64,000 bases of DNA from Sagittula stellata E-37 (GTDB lineage Bacteria; Pseudomonadota; Alphaproteobacteria; Rhodobacterales; Rhodobacteraceae): the NCBI RefSeq assembly GCF_039724765.1, contig NZ_CP155729.1, positions 1,869,501 through 1,933,500 of the forward strand, read 5' to 3'. A program made the translations under genes and the position numbers. Under the pieces are notes generated by a model. It did no database searches, was not told where the DNA came from, and worked only from the letters and a program-made list of their open reading frames with translations. Positions 16,124 to 25,708 of this stretch are shown here, in pieces (within the stretch, counting starts at the first letter, position 1; the number at the start of each line of letters is the position of its first letter).

Positions 16124-17118
16124 CCAGATACGCGGTGAACGGTCTTGGCCGTATGGGAAAGCTGGTGCTTGAGCCGCTGCTGGACAGGGGCGCGCAGATC
16201 GCCTGGATCAACGATGCGGTGGGCGACCCCGCGATGCACGCGCACCTCCTGGAGTTCGACACCGTGCACGGGCGCTGGGATGCCGAGTTTTCGTCGGACG
16301 CGGACAGCATCACCATCGACGGGGTGCGCCTGCCGGTCCATTCGGCCAGGTCGCTGGACGACCTTCCGCTGGACGGCGTGGACGTGGTCATCGATTGCAC
16401 CGGCTATTTCAAGACCGAGGCCCGGATCGCCCCCTATTTCGAACGCGGGGTGAAGAAGGTCGTGGTCTCCGCTCCGGTGAAGGACGGCAACGCCGCGAAC
16501 ATTGTCATGGGGGTGAACCACGAAACCTACGATCCGGCAAACCACCGGATCGTCACCGCGGCCTCCTGCACGACCAACTGCCTTGCTCCGGTGGTGAAGG
16601 TGATCCACGAGGGGCTGGGCATTCGCCATGGCTCCATGACGACCATCCACGACGTGACCAACACCCAGACCATCGTGGACCGCCCGGCCAAGGATCTGCG
16701 CCGCGCACGCTCGGCCCTGAACGCGCTGATCCCGACAACCACCGGCTCGGCCACGGCGATCACTCTCATCTACCCGGAGCTGAAGGGCCGGCTGAACGGA
16801 CATGCGGTGCGTGTGCCGCTGCTCAATGCCTCGCTGACCGATTGCGTGTTCGAGGTGGAGCGCGCCACCACGGTCGAGGAGGTCAACGCCCTTTTCAAGG
16901 CCGCCGCAGAGGGGCCGCTGAAAGGCATCCTGGGATACGAGGAGCGTCCGCTGGTGAGCTGCGATTACGTGAACGACGTGCGGTCCTCCATCGTGGATGC
17001 GCCGTCGACCATGGTGGTGAACGGCACGCAGGTGAAGATCTACGCATGGTACGACAACGAATGGGGCTATGCGCACCGGCTGGCAGATGTTGCGATGATG
17101 GTGGGCGCAAGCCTGTGA
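16120..17118 (+). CDS. ArsJ-associated glyceraldehyde-3-phosphate dehydrogenase
   Basis: A 332-residue enzyme with the NAD-binding start [12 protein letters not shown] and the catalytic ASCTTNC (nucleophile C150). In operons with arsJ this GAPDH variant is known to use arsenate in place of phosphate, making 1-arseno-3-phosphoglycerate, which ArsJ exports and which then decomposes to arsenate outside. Its ATG overlaps the arsR-arsC stop (ATGA) and arsJ follows after 173 bases, which strongly supports this role over housekeeping glycolysis. Confidence 0.92.
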   Translation: MTRYAVNGLGRMGKLVLEPLLDRGAQIAWINDAVGDPAMHAHLLEFDTVHGRWDAEFSSDADSITIDGVRLPVHSARSLDDLPLDGVDVVIDCTGYFKTEARIAPYFERGVKKVVVSAPVKDGNAANIVMGVNHETYDPANHRIVTAASCTTNCLAPVVKVIHEGLGIRHGSMTTIHDVTNTQTIVDRPAKDLRRARSALNALIPTTTGSATAITLIYPELKGRLNGHAVRVPLLNASLTDCVFEVERATTVEEVNALFKAAAEGPLKGILGYEERPLVSCDYVNDVRSSIVDAPSTMVVNGTQVKIYAWYDNEWGYAHRLADVAMMVGASL

Positions 17119-17291
17119 AGGCCCGGCCTGCCGCCAAAAGGCTTCTCGCCCCTTGGCCCGTATGGACTCGCCAGGGAGCGCCAGTTTGACCGCAGACGGC
17201 GCTGTCGCACAGATCCCGTTGTCCTTGCGCAACACGACCGAAAGGCGAAGCCGCGCCGTAACCCATCACCCCGAGGAGCCGAGCCAAAGCC

Positions 17292-18548
17292 ATGACCATC
17301 GCCACAGAAGCGCCGCGCGGACTCGCCGCCTACATCGCCGTGACGGCGGCCTACTGGGCTTTCATGCTGACCGATGGGGCGCTCAGGATGCTCGTGCTCC
17401 TGCATTTTCACACGCTGGGTTTCAGCGCCGTGCAACTGGCTTACCTCTTCCTGCTCTACGAGGTGGCGGGCATCGCCACGAACCTCTCGGCGGGCTGGAT
17501 CGCGGCACGGTTCGGCCTGACCTCGACGCTCTATGCGGGGCTTGGCCTGCAGGTCGTGGCGCTGGTGGCACTGGCGCAGCTTGACCCGGCCTGGAGCCTG
17601 GGCGTCTCGGTGGTCTACGTGATGGCGGTGCAGGGCCTCTCGGGTGTGGCGAAGGACCTCTCGAAGATGTCGGCGAAGTCGGCGGTCAAGGTTTTGGCGC
17701 CGAAGGGGCAGGGCGGGCTCTTCCGGTGGGTCGCTGTTCTGACCGGCTCGAAGAACGCGGTCAAGGGGCTTGGTTTCCTGCTGGGCGCGGCGCTTCTGGC
17801 GCTGGCCGGCTTCAAGACGTCGGTCCTGGGCATGGCCACCGTATTGGCCCTGATCCTCGCGGCCGTTGCGCTCCGGATGCCACCGGGCCTGCCGGCAGGC
17901 AGGAAAGACGCGAAATTCCGCGAGGTCTTCTCGAAGGATCGCAACGTGAACTGGCTCTCGGGGGCGCGCGTCTTCCTCTTCGGCGCGCGCGACGTGTGGT
18001 TCGTTGTGGGCATCCCGGTCTATTTCTATGCCGTGCTTTCCGACGGAACGGAGGCGGGCAATCGCGCCGCCTTCTTCACCATCGGCAGCTTCATGGCGGT
18101 CTGGACCATCCTCTACGGCGCGGTACAGGCCTGGGCACCCAAAGCTCTGCGCGCCGCCACGCGACCGGAGGCAGAGATCGTCGCGGCCGCCCGCGGCTGG
18201 GCCCTGGCGCTCGTGCCCGTGCCGCTCTCGCTGGCCGTCCTCGTGGCGACGACCGGGGCACCCGCCCCCTGGCTGACGGCATCCCTGATCGCCGGCCTCC
18301 TTGCCTTCGGCGCGATCTTCGCAGTCAATTCCGCTTTGCACAGCTACCTGATCCTCGCCTTCTCGAAGGGCGAGCGGGTGACGATGGACGTGGGTTTCTA
18401 CTACATGGCCAACGCCGCGGGTCGCCTGCTGGGGACGCTTCTGTCGGGGCTCTGCTACCAATGGGGCGGCGTGCCCGCCTGTCTCGGCACGGCGGCGGTC
18501 ATGGTGGCGCTGAGCGCATTCGGAGCGTCGAGGCTTGCCGTGCCCTGA
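17292..18548 (+). CDS. arsJ: Organoarsenical efflux MFS transporter ArsJ
   Basis: A 418-residue inner-membrane protein with about 11-12 hydrophobic helices and the MFS fold. The sequence GLSGVAKDLSKMSAKSAVK in the middle loop and the neighbouring GAPDH variant identify it as ArsJ, which extrudes 1-arseno-3-phosphoglycerate. It ends the arsenic operon. A GAGGAG lies upstream of ATG 17292 at somewhat long spacing. Confidence 0.9.
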   Translation: MTIATEAPRGLAAYIAVTAAYWAFMLTDGALRMLVLLHFHTLGFSAVQLAYLFLLYEVAGIATNLSAGWIAARFGLTSTLYAGLGLQVVALVALAQLDPAWSLGVSVVYVMAVQGLSGVAKDLSKMSAKSAVKVLAPKGQGGLFRWVAVLTGSKNAVKGLGFLLGAALLALAGFKTSVLGMATVLALILAAVALRMPPGLPAGRKDAKFREVFSKDRNVNWLSGARVFLFGARDVWFVVGIPVYFYAVLSDGTEAGNRAAFFTIGSFMAVWTILYGAVQAWAPKALRAATRPEAEIVAAARGWALALVPVPLSLAVLVATTGAPAPWLTASLIAGLLAFGAIFAVNSALHSYLILAFSKGERVTMDVGFYYMANAAGRLLGTLLSGLCYQWGGVPACLGTAAVMVALSAFGASRLAVP

Positions 18549-19198
18549 GCGCCCGACTGCAACATCCCCCGCCCACCCGCGACGGACCGGGACTCCTGCA
18601 AGACAAAGCCTGCCACATCCCTTCATCTTGGCCCAAATACCTCGGGGGTCGGGGGCGGAGCCCCCGTGCGCGAGCGAAGCGAGCGCCGGTCGGATCGCGA
18701 CAGCGATCCGAAAAACCTCTCAACAGCACCTCCACGTACGCAAAGCCCTCCGCCAGCCGCGTCCGAAACGCCCGTTGGCGGATCGGCTGCGCCCATGGCA
18801 ATGTGGCCGCCACCGTGCGGACCGGGCTGCTCAGGCCCGGTCGCTCCGTCAGACGGTGCCAGCCGTCCTGCGCAAGGGCGATCCGGGGGGCATCGAGACG
18901 CGCCGTGGTTCGGCTGACCTTGGTATGTCCATCGCCGCTCGCACCGTCGCAACGCGCACAGACGCCGCATCGGCGTCGTTCCAAGCCCGGACAATATCAA
19001 AGACAAGCGCGCTTCCGGTTCCGGATCTCCGAAGCCTGCAAGGGCGTTTCTTCGGGTATGCGCTCGTTCTCCATCGCCAACACGCACGCCATCGTTTGCG
19101 CGCAGTCGAGGCCGGCAGGGCGGCGGGCGGAGACCCGCCCAGGTGCCTGTCCTCATCGGCCTTTCCCGCAAAGGTGGGTCTCGATCACAACTATTGGG
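18549..19198. other. Long gap with intergenic motif, hairpin and a possible decayed reading frame
   Basis: 650 bases between arsJ and the hmgA promoter. It contains the intergenic motif at 18620-18643 and a perfect 8-bp hairpin CGGATCGC/GCGATCCG (18691-18698, 18703-18710). On the minus strand, about 18930 down to 18710, one frame has G/C-rich third positions like real genes here and reads VSRTTARLDAPRIALAQDGW and onward. It then runs on without a stop through the motif, so it looks like a decayed or frameshifted remnant. I do not recognise the protein. Confidence 0.35.
18620..18643. repeat. Intergenic motif copy
   Basis: CCTTCATCTTGGC followed by CCAAATACCTC, 71 bases after the arsJ stop and followed by a G-rich stretch. 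It is one of five copies in the window; see 384-448. Confidence 0.55.
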
Positions 19199-19229
19199 TT
19201 GACTTCATTGCATATGCAACGAATATATC
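19199..19229 (+). promoter_or_regulatory. Candidate hmgA promoter with a perfect 12-bp palindrome
   Basis: TTGACT (19199-19204) could be a -35 box and TATATC (19224-19229) a -10 box, at a long 19-base spacing. Between them lies the perfect palindrome TTGCATATGCAA (19208-19219), the kind of site bound by MarR-family regulators of aromatic catabolism. Repression there would block RNA polymerase. No regulator gene is adjacent. Confidence 0.55.
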
Positions 19230-19262
19230 GGAACCTGTCAACTGGTCACCGGGAGGAGAGTC

Positions 19263-20618
19263 ATGACACGTTTCGAATTGCCAAAGGGAATGGTCCGCGC
19301 GCCGCAGGGTGTCGGCACGCACGAAGGCTACATGCCGGGCTTCGGCAACGATTTCGAGACGGAGGCGCTGCCCGATGCGTTGCCGCAGGGCATGAACAGC
19401 CCGCAGAAGTGCAACTACGGCCTCTATGGCGAACAGCTCTCCGGCACCGCTTTCACGGCGAATCCGCCGGAGCGGACCTGGACCTATCGCATCCGGCCTT
19501 CGGTCAAGCATTCCACGCGCTACACCAGGATCGACCTGCCGTACTGGAAGTCCGCACCCAACGTGCTGGAGGACGTGATCAGCCTTGGCCAGTACCGCTG
19601 GGATCCGGTGCCCTACAGCCAGGAGGGGTTCACCTGGCTCACCGGCATGCGGACGATGACGACGGCGGGCGACGTGAACACGCAGGTGGGCATGGCGGCG
19701 CACATCTACCTGGTGACCGAGTCGATGAAGGATGCGTATTTCTTCAGCGCGGACAGCGAATTGCTGGTCGTCCCGCAGGAGGGGCGGCTGCGTTTCTGCA
19801 CCGAACTCGGCGTCATCGATATCGCACCGCAGGAGATCGCCATCATCCCGCGCGGTCTGGTGTACCGTGTCGAGGTGCTCGAAGGCCCGTGCCGGGGGTT
19901 CGTCTGCGAGAACTACGGTCAGAAGTTCGAACTGCCGGGCCGTGGGCCGATCGGCGCCAACTGCCTGGCCAACCCGCGCGATTTCAAGGCGCCGGTCGCG
20001 GCCTTCGAGGACCGCGAGGTGCCCTCGACCCTGACCGTCAAGTGGTGCGGCCAGTTCCACGAAACCGAGATCGCGCAGTCGCCGCTCGACGTGGTGGCGT
20101 GGCATGGCAACTATGCGCCCTACAAGTACGACCTCAGCACCTACTGCCCGGTGGGCGCGATCCTCTTCGACCATCCGGACCCGTCGATCTTCACGGTGCT
20201 GACGGCGCCGTCGGGCGTGCCAGGGACCGCCAACATCGACTTCGTGCTGTTCCGCGAGCGCTGGATGGTGGCCGAGAACACCTTCCGTCCGCCGTGGTAT
20301 CACAAGAACATCATGTCCGAGCTGATGGGCAACATCTATGGCCAGTACGACGCCAAGCCAAAGGGGTTTGTCCCCGGCGGAATGAGCCTGCACAACATGA
20401 TGCTGCCGCACGGCCCGGACCGGAACGCCTTCGAAGGCGCGTCGAACGCGGATCTGAAGGCCGAAAAGCTGGACAACACCATGTCCTTCATGTTCGAGAC
20501 CCGTTTCCCGCAGCACCTCACGGCCTTCGCCGGACAGGAGGCACCGCTGCAGGACGATTACATCGACTGCTGGGAGACCCTCGAGAAGAAGTTCGACGGC
20601 ACGCCCGGAAAGAAATAG
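19263..20618 (+). CDS. hmgA: Homogentisate 1,2-dioxygenase
   Basis: A 451-residue cytoplasmic Fe(II) enzyme that opens the homogentisate ring to maleylacetoacetate in tyrosine and phenylacetate breakdown. The start contains [20 protein letters not shown], typical of the family. The metal ligands are in [12 protein letters not shown] (H347, E353) and MLPHGPD (H383). GGAGGAGA precedes ATG. It heads the cluster and is followed by fahA after 93 bases. Confidence 0.96.
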   Translation: MTRFELPKGMVRAPQGVGTHEGYMPGFGNDFETEALPDALPQGMNSPQKCNYGLYGEQLSGTAFTANPPERTWTYRIRPSVKHSTRYTRIDLPYWKSAPNVLEDVISLGQYRWDPVPYSQEGFTWLTGMRTMTTAGDVNTQVGMAAHIYLVTESMKDAYFFSADSELLVVPQEGRLRFCTELGVIDIAPQEIAIIPRGLVYRVEVLEGPCRGFVCENYGQKFELPGRGPIGANCLANPRDFKAPVAAFEDREVPSTLTVKWCGQFHETEIAQSPLDVVAWHGNYAPYKYDLSTYCPVGAILFDHPDPSIFTVLTAPSGVPGTANIDFVLFRERWMVAENTFRPPWYHKNIMSELMGNIYGQYDAKPKGFVPGGMSLHNMMLPHGPDRNAFEGASNADLKAEKLDNTMSFMFETRFPQHLTAFAGQEAPLQDDYIDCWETLEKKFDGTPGKK

Positions 20619-20643
20619 GTCTTTGCACCTGAACCCGGTGGAG

Positions 20644-20694
20644 CCGGGGGGCCAGCCCCCCGGACCCCCCGGAGGTATTTGGAAAGCAAAGAAG
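20644..20694 (+). repeat. GC hairpin plus divergent intergenic motif between hmgA and fahA
   Basis: A perfect 9-bp inverted repeat CCGGGGGGC/GCCCCCCGG (20644-20652, 20655-20663) is followed by GGAGGTATTTGGAAAGC (20671-20687), a reverse-oriented, divergent copy of the motif seen at 384-448. There is no T-tract. It may tune the hmgA:fahA mRNA ratio. Confidence 0.5.
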
Positions 20695-20711
20695 CAATAA
20701 ACGGAGATCCC

Positions 20712-21971
20712 ATGCCCCTAATGCGCAGCTGGGTCGAGGCGGCGAATGCCCCCGATTGCGAATTCCCCCTGAACAATCTGCCGTACGGCAGTTTCCGCTC
20801 CGAGTCGGGAGAGCCGCACTGCGGTGTCGCCATCGGCGACATGATCCTCGACGTGACGCGGATGGAGCGGGACGGCCTGATCCAGATGGAGGACGAGGAG
20901 GAGATTTTCTTTTACGGCGACTGGACGGAGTTCATGACACTGGGCCCCGCCGCATGGGCGGCCTTCCGGGCGCGCGTCACGGCGCTGCTGGACGAGGATG
21001 CGCCGGATGCGGAAAAGCTGGTCGGCTACATGGTTCCCATGGCCGGGACCGAGATGCTGATGCCGTTCACCGTCGCGGAATACACCGATTTCTACGCGGG
21101 CAAACATCACGCGAGCAACGTCGGCACGATGTTCCGCGGGCCGGAAAACGCGCTGCCTGCGAACTGGCTGTCTGTTCCTATCGGCTACAACGGGCGGGCG
21201 TCCTCGGTCGTGGTGTCGGGGACCGACGTGCGCCGTCCCTGGGGGCAGCTCAAGGCGCCGGACGCGGATTTGCCGGTGTTTGCCCCCTGCAAGCGCTTCG
21301 ACATCGAGCTTGAGATGGGCGCCATCGTCGGCACCTCGTCCGAGGGGCCGGTGACGGTGGCAGAGGCGGACGCGATGATCTTCGGCTACGTGTTGATGAA
21401 CGACTGGTCCGCGCGCGACATCCAGGCCTGGGAATACCAGCCGCTGGGACCGTTCCAGTCCAAGGCCACAGCCACGTCCATCTCGCCGTGGATCGTGCCC
21501 AAGGCCGCGCTCGAGCCGTTCCGCTGTTCGACGCCCGAGCGGGAGCGTCCGCTTCTCGACTATCTGGAGGAGCCGGGGCCGATGCTGTATGACATCGCGC
21601 TCGAGGTGGGTCTGGCGCCGGACGGCAAGGCGGAGACGGTGATCTCGCGGACGAACTACAACGTGATGTATTACTCGGCGGCGCAGCAGCTTGCGCATCA
21701 CACCACCTCGGGCTGCCCGATGAACACCGGCGACATGCTGGGGTCGGGTACGATTTCCGGACCGGAGAAGGGGCAGCGCGGTGCACTGCTGGAAATGAGC
21801 TGGGGTGGCAAGGAACCGGTCACGCTCGACACCGGCGAGACACGCAGCTTCGTCGAGGACGGCGACACGCTGACGCTGCGCGGCCACGCGCAGGGCGACG
21901 GTTACCGGGTCGGTTTCGGCGCCTGCACCGGCAAGGTGCTGCCCGCGCTTGAAGATCCCTACGCGCGGTAG
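20712..21971 (+). CDS. fahA: Fumarylacetoacetase
   Basis: A 419-residue hydrolase that splits fumarylacetoacetate into fumarate and acetoacetate, the last step of homogentisate breakdown. The metal and catalytic motif DFYAGKHHASNVG puts D126 and H133 exactly where mammalian FAH has them; MNDWSARDIQAWEYQPLGPF is the second family signature. ATG 20712 with ACGGAG upstream is preferred over an in-frame start at 20679. The VOC gene follows after six bases. Confidence 0.95.
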   Translation: MPLMRSWVEAANAPDCEFPLNNLPYGSFRSESGEPHCGVAIGDMILDVTRMERDGLIQMEDEEEIFFYGDWTEFMTLGPAAWAAFRARVTALLDEDAPDAEKLVGYMVPMAGTEMLMPFTVAEYTDFYAGKHHASNVGTMFRGPENALPANWLSVPIGYNGRASSVVVSGTDVRRPWGQLKAPDADLPVFAPCKRFDIELEMGAIVGTSSEGPVTVAEADAMIFGYVLMNDWSARDIQAWEYQPLGPFQSKATATSISPWIVPKAALEPFRCSTPERERPLLDYLEEPGPMLYDIALEVGLAPDGKAETVISRTNYNVMYYSAAQQLAHHTTSGCPMNTGDMLGSGTISGPEKGQRGALLEMSWGGKEPVTLDTGETRSFVEDGDTLTLRGHAQGDGYRVGFGACTGKVLPALEDPYAR

Positions 21972-21977
21972 GGGGGC

Positions 21978-22334
21978 ATGGCGTCACTCGATCATATCCA
22001 GCTTGCCATGCCGGAAGGCGAGGAAGGCCGTGCGCGCGCCTTCTGGGGCGGGCTGATCGGTTTGGCCGAACTGGAGAAGCCTGAGGCGCTGAGGGCGCGG
22101 GGCGGGGTCTGGTTCGCGCTTGACGGGGCCGAGTTGCACCTTGGCGTGGAGCCCGGCTTTGCCCCGGCGCGCAAGGCGCATCCCGGCCTTCGGGTGTCCG
22201 GTATAGACGCTGTGGCGGCCGCGCTGTCTGACGCGGGCCACCCGGTAAAATGGGACGAAAAAATCGCGGGACGCCGGAGGTTCTTTACCGAAGATCCCTT
22301 TGGCAACCGCGTCGAATTTCTGGAAGAGGACTGA
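21978..22334 (+). CDS. VOC-family (glyoxalase-like) protein
   Basis: A 118-residue single-module protein with the betaalphabetabetabeta fold signature: DHIQLAMP at the start, a FWGGLIGL turn, and DPFGNRVEFLE at the end with the C-terminal Glu ligand. VOC proteins bind a divalent metal and catalyse isomerisation, epimerisation or ring cleavage, or bind small molecules. In this operon it could handle a homogentisate-pathway intermediate, but no substrate can be assigned. It is coupled tightly to fahA (6 bases) and to the MBL gene (3 bases). Confidence 0.85.
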   Translation: MASLDHIQLAMPEGEEGRARAFWGGLIGLAELEKPEALRARGGVWFALDGAELHLGVEPGFAPARKAHPGLRVSGIDAVAAALSDAGHPVKWDEKIAGRRRFFTEDPFGNRVEFLEED

Positions 22335-22337
22335 GAC

Positions 22338-23288
22338 ATGGCCAAGGCATTCGCCTCCGCAGGCGACATGGCGGAAAAGAAGACGAGCTTCACGCAGGTG
22401 GGCGAGGGGCTTTACGCCTTCACCGCCGAGGGCGACCCCAACACCGGGGTGATCATCGGCGACGACAGCGTGATGATCGTCGAGGCGCAGGCAACACCGC
22501 GTCTTGCCCGCAAAGTGATCGAGCATGTCCGTGAAGTGACCGACAAACCGATCAGCCACCTCGTGCTGACGCATTACCATGCGGTGCGCGTGCTGGGCGC
22601 TTCGGCGTATGGCGCGCGGGAAATCATCATGTCGGACACCGCGCGGGCCATGGTGGCGGAGCGCGGTCAGGAAGACTGGGACAGCGAATTCGACCGTTTC
22701 CCGCGCCTGTTTCAGGGGCATGAGGAAATCCCGGGGCTGACGTGGCCGACGACAACATTTTCGGACAGCATGACGGTTTACCTCGGCAATCGCCGGGTCG
22801 ACATCATGCATCTTGGCCGGGCCCACACCGCCGGTGACGCGGTGATCTGGGTGCCTGACCAGGAAGTCATGTTCACCGGCGACATCGTTGAATACCACTC
22901 GGCCTGCTATTGTGGCGACGGGCATTACGGCGACTGGGAAGACACGCTGATGAACATCGCCGCCTATGAGCCCAAGGCCATTGCACCGGGGCGTGGCGAC
23001 GCGCTGGTGGGCGAAGAGATGGTGGCGAAAGCGATCGAGAGCACTGCCGACTTCGTCCGCTCGACCTACAAGCCGGTGCAGAAGGTCGTGGGCCGGGGCG
23101 GGTCGCTGAAAGAGGCATGGGACGCGGTGCGCGAAGCCTGCGATCCGAAGTTCTCGGATTACGCGATCTACGAGCATTGCCTGCCGTTCAACGTGGGCCG
23201 TGCCTACGACGAAGCACGGGGCATCGACACGCCGCGCGTCTGGACCGCCGAGCGTGACAAGGAGATGTGGAACGCCCTTCAGGGGTGA
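22338..23288 (+). CDS. MBL-fold metallo-hydrolase with altered metal motif
   Basis: A 316-residue protein of the metallo-beta-lactamase superfamily. The usual HxHxDH motif reads HYHAVR (79-84), so the second-metal Asp and His are Val and Arg. The later ligands look intact (RAHTAGD and MFTGDIVEYH). This suggests a one-metal or non-hydrolytic enzyme of a distinct subfamily. It lies in the homogentisate operon, three bases after the VOC gene, so a thioester or lactone substrate from aromatic catabolism is possible but unproven. A 7-bp stem-loop (23313-23329) follows without a T-tract. Confidence 0.85.
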   Translation: MAKAFASAGDMAEKKTSFTQVGEGLYAFTAEGDPNTGVIIGDDSVMIVEAQATPRLARKVIEHVREVTDKPISHLVLTHYHAVRVLGASAYGAREIIMSDTARAMVAERGQEDWDSEFDRFPRLFQGHEEIPGLTWPTTTFSDSMTVYLGNRRVDIMHLGRAHTAGDAVIWVPDQEVMFTGDIVEYHSACYCGDGHYGDWEDTLMNIAAYEPKAIAPGRGDALVGEEMVAKAIESTADFVRSTYKPVQKVVGRGGSLKEAWDAVREACDPKFSDYAIYEHCLPFNVGRAYDEARGIDTPRVWTAERDKEMWNALQG

Positions 23289-23492
23289 GCGCCGATCCGG
23301 CGAAGCCGGTGGACCGTCCGGTGGACGGTGCAAGGGGCGAACGGGAGTAGCCTAGGCAGGGCGCCGATCCGGAGGGGTGTCTCGGGATCGGCGGCCGGGA
23401 ACCTGCGGGTGGTACGAGTGGCGGATTACCGGTGCGGGTGGCGGTCCTTAACGTGATCGGCCCGGTGGGAGAGAGAAGGGAGAACGCGCAAC

Positions 23493-24092
23493 ATGTCGGA
23501 TGCAGCTGGGATCCTTTCGGCAGAGAACCCCTGGAAGGTCATGGCGCTGAACAACGCCTGGGCCAACGAGGTGCTGATGGGCTCGGTATCCGGTCTGTCG
23601 GACGCCGCGTTCGCCGCGCCGCGTCCGGGCTTCTTTCCGTCGCTCAAGGCCACTCTGAACCACATTCTGCTTGTCGACCTGTTCTACCTCGACGCGATGC
23701 AGGAGGGTGGGCTGGGCTACAGCCTGCGCAATCGGCCCGAGGCTGCCTCGGTCGCGGCGCTGGCTAGGGAACAGGCGGGTGCGGATCTGCGGCTGCTCGC
23801 GTTCTGCGAGCACCTGAACGGTGAAGACCTGCGGCGCACGATCACGATGGAGCGCCCCGGTGGCCCGGTGCAGGAGACCATCGCCGCGTTGCTGCTGCAT
23901 CTTTTTCAGCACCAGGTGCATCACCGCGGGCAGGCGCACACGATGATACTGGAGGCAGGCATCGCGCCGCCGCAACTCGATGACTTTCATCTGGCCTATG
24001 GCCGTGTGCCCTCGGCACATGCGTGGTGGGCCAAGGGGAATGAGACAGACGGGGCCGAGGTCCCCGAGGGGAGGAGAAACGATGATACATGA
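23493..24092 (+). CDS. DinB-family protein (putative thiol-dependent metalloenzyme)
   Basis: A 199-residue helical protein of the DinB/YfiT superfamily. The predicted metal triad is H57 (LNHILLVD), H140 and H144 (HQVHHRGQ). Members include bacillithiol or glutathione transferases and mycothiol-dependent maleylpyruvate isomerase. The gene overlaps the FAD monooxygenase start by 11 bases and sits in a homogentisate operon with no GST-type maleylacetoacetate isomerase in view, so a cis-trans isomerase role is an attractive inference. It is not the DNA polymerase DinB. Confidence 0.85.
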   Translation: MSDAAGILSAENPWKVMALNNAWANEVLMGSVSGLSDAAFAAPRPGFFPSLKATLNHILLVDLFYLDAMQEGGLGYSLRNRPEAASVAALAREQAGADLRLLAFCEHLNGEDLRRTITMERPGGPVQETIAALLLHLFQHQVHHRGQAHTMILEAGIAPPQLDDFHLAYGRVPSAHAWWAKGNETDGAEVPEGRRNDDT

Positions 24093-25704
24093 CCGTTATC
24101 AGCTTGCGTTCAGGCTGTATCCCTACGAGCGCTCGGCCGATCAGGACGCCGATGCCCCGGTGCGCCATCCGGTCGTCGTCATGGGCGGTGGACCCATCGG
24201 GGTGGCCATGGCGCTCGATCTTGGGCTTCAGGGTATCCCGGTCGTGGTGCTGGACGACCATGAGGGGATCGGGCAGGGGTCGCGCGCCATCTGTTTTGCC
24301 AAGCGCTGCCTCGAAATCGCCGACCGTTACGGCTGCGCACAGCCGATGCTCGACAAGGGCGTGGTCTGGAACCTCGGCAAGGTGTTCCACGAGGACCGCA
24401 AGGTGTTCGAATTCAACCTCCTGCCGGAGGAAGGCCATCGCTTCCCCGCGTTCATCAACCTCCAGCAACCCTATTTCGAGAAGTTCCTGGTAGAACGGGT
24501 GCGTGAGGCGCAGGCGGCGGGTGCGCCCATCGAGCTGCGCGGCCGCAACCGGGTCGACAGTGTCGAGGTGAAAGACGATCACGCGGTCCTGCAGATCACC
24601 ACGCCCGACGGGCCCTACACGATCGAGGCGGACTGGCTGATCGGTTGCGACGGGGCAAGCTCTCCGTTGCGGAGCATGATGGGGCTGGATTTCGACGGGC
24701 GCGTGTTCGAGGACAGCTTCCTGATCGCCGACATCCGAATGCTGGGGGAGGCGTTCCCGACCGAACGCTGGTTCTGGTTCGAGCCGACCCATGGCGCGGG
24801 GGCCTCGACGCTGCTGCACAAGCAGCCCGACGATGTGTGGCGCGTGGATTTCCAGATCGGCTGGGACATCGACCGCAAGGAAGAGCTGAAGGAAGAGAAC
24901 GTCCGGCGCAGGCTGAATGCCTTCCTCGGCGACGTGCAATACGAGATCGTGTGGACCTCGATCTACACCTTCCAGTGCCGCCGGATGAAGCAGTTCCGCC
25001 ATGGGCGGGTGCTGTTCGCCGGCGACTCGGCGCATCAGGTATCGCCCTTCGGTGCGCGCGGTGCCAATTCCGGTATGCAGGACGCGGACAACCTTGGCTG
25101 GAAGCTGGGGATGGTGATCCGTGGCGAGGCGCCGGATCGCCTGCTGGACACCTATGACGAGGAACGGCGGTTCGGGGCGGACGAGAACATCCTGAACTCG
25201 ACCCGCGCGACCGATTTCATCACGCCGAAGACCAAGACGTCGCACCTGTTCCGCAACGCCGTGCTGTCGCTGGCAGAGCATCACGCCTTCGCCCGCCCGC
25301 TCGTCAATTCAGGGCGACTGTCGGTGCCCTGCACCTATGACGGGTTGTCGCTGACGGCTGAAGACGGACTGGCGGGCGGGCCTCAAAGGACGCGCCCGGG
25401 CAGCCCTTGCCCGGATGCGCCGATCGGCAACGACTATCTCCTCAACGCCATCGGTGGAACGTTTGTGCTGCTGACGCTGGACGCGGAGGCGCCCGAGACG
25501 TTGACGGACGATGGTGTCACTGCCGCCCGGGTGGCCCTCTCTGCGTCGGACGATCCGAGCGGTGCCCTTGCTGACCGGTTCCTCGGGGCAGCGAAAAGCG
25601 CGGTCTATCTGATTCGCCCCGACCAGCATGTCGTGGCGCGCTGGGATGCCTTTGACGAAAACCAAGTGCGTTCGGCGCTGCGCCGTGCCTGCGGGAAGGA
25701 TTGA
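24082..25704 (+). CDS. FAD-dependent aromatic monooxygenase (MhpA/PheA-like)
   Basis: A 540-residue group A flavoprotein hydroxylase. It shows the dinucleotide motif GGGPIG (35-40), the DG motif IGCDGASSPLR (~190) and the GD motif FAGDSAHQVSPFGARG (~313), followed by a thioredoxin-like C-terminal part. Such enzymes put a hydroxyl on phenolic acids with NAD(P)H and O2. Next to hmgA-fahA, para-hydroxylation of 3-hydroxyphenylacetate to homogentisate is plausible; other phenolic acids cannot be excluded. GAGGAGAAAC precedes ATG 24082 inside the DinB gene, and the DUF2783 gene follows by four bases. Confidence 0.88.
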   Translation: MIHDRYQLAFRLYPYERSADQDADAPVRHPVVVMGGGPIGVAMALDLGLQGIPVVVLDDHEGIGQGSRAICFAKRCLEIADRYGCAQPMLDKGVVWNLGKVFHEDRKVFEFNLLPEEGHRFPAFINLQQPYFEKFLVERVREAQAAGAPIELRGRNRVDSVEVKDDHAVLQITTPDGPYTIEADWLIGCDGASSPLRSMMGLDFDGRVFEDSFLIADIRMLGEAFPTERWFWFEPTHGAGASTLLHKQPDDVWRVDFQIGWDIDRKEELKEENVRRRLNAFLGDVQYEIVWTSIYTFQCRRMKQFRHGRVLFAGDSAHQVSPFGARGANSGMQDADNLGWKLGMVIRGEAPDRLLDTYDEERRFGADENILNSTRATDFITPKTKTSHLFRNAVLSLAEHHAFARPLVNSGRLSVPCTYDGLSLTAEDGLAGGPQRTRPGSPCPDAPIGNDYLLNAIGGTFVLLTLDAEAPETLTDDGVTAARVALSASDDPSGALADRFLGAAKSAVYLIRPDQHVVARWDAFDENQVRSALRRACGKD

Positions 25705-25708
25705 GGAC

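Noticed and set aside
16120..17118. Housekeeping glycolytic GAPDH
   Set aside because: It overlaps arsR-arsC and is followed by arsJ, so arsenic detoxification is more likely.
18535..19266. Plus-strand open frame across the arsJ-hmgA gap
   Set aside because: It runs through the intergenic motif and the promoter palindrome, and its third positions are not GC-biased.
23493..24092. DinB as DNA polymerase IV
   Set aside because: The name is shared; size and His triad are those of the DinB/YfiT metalloenzyme superfamily, not of a Y-family polymerase.
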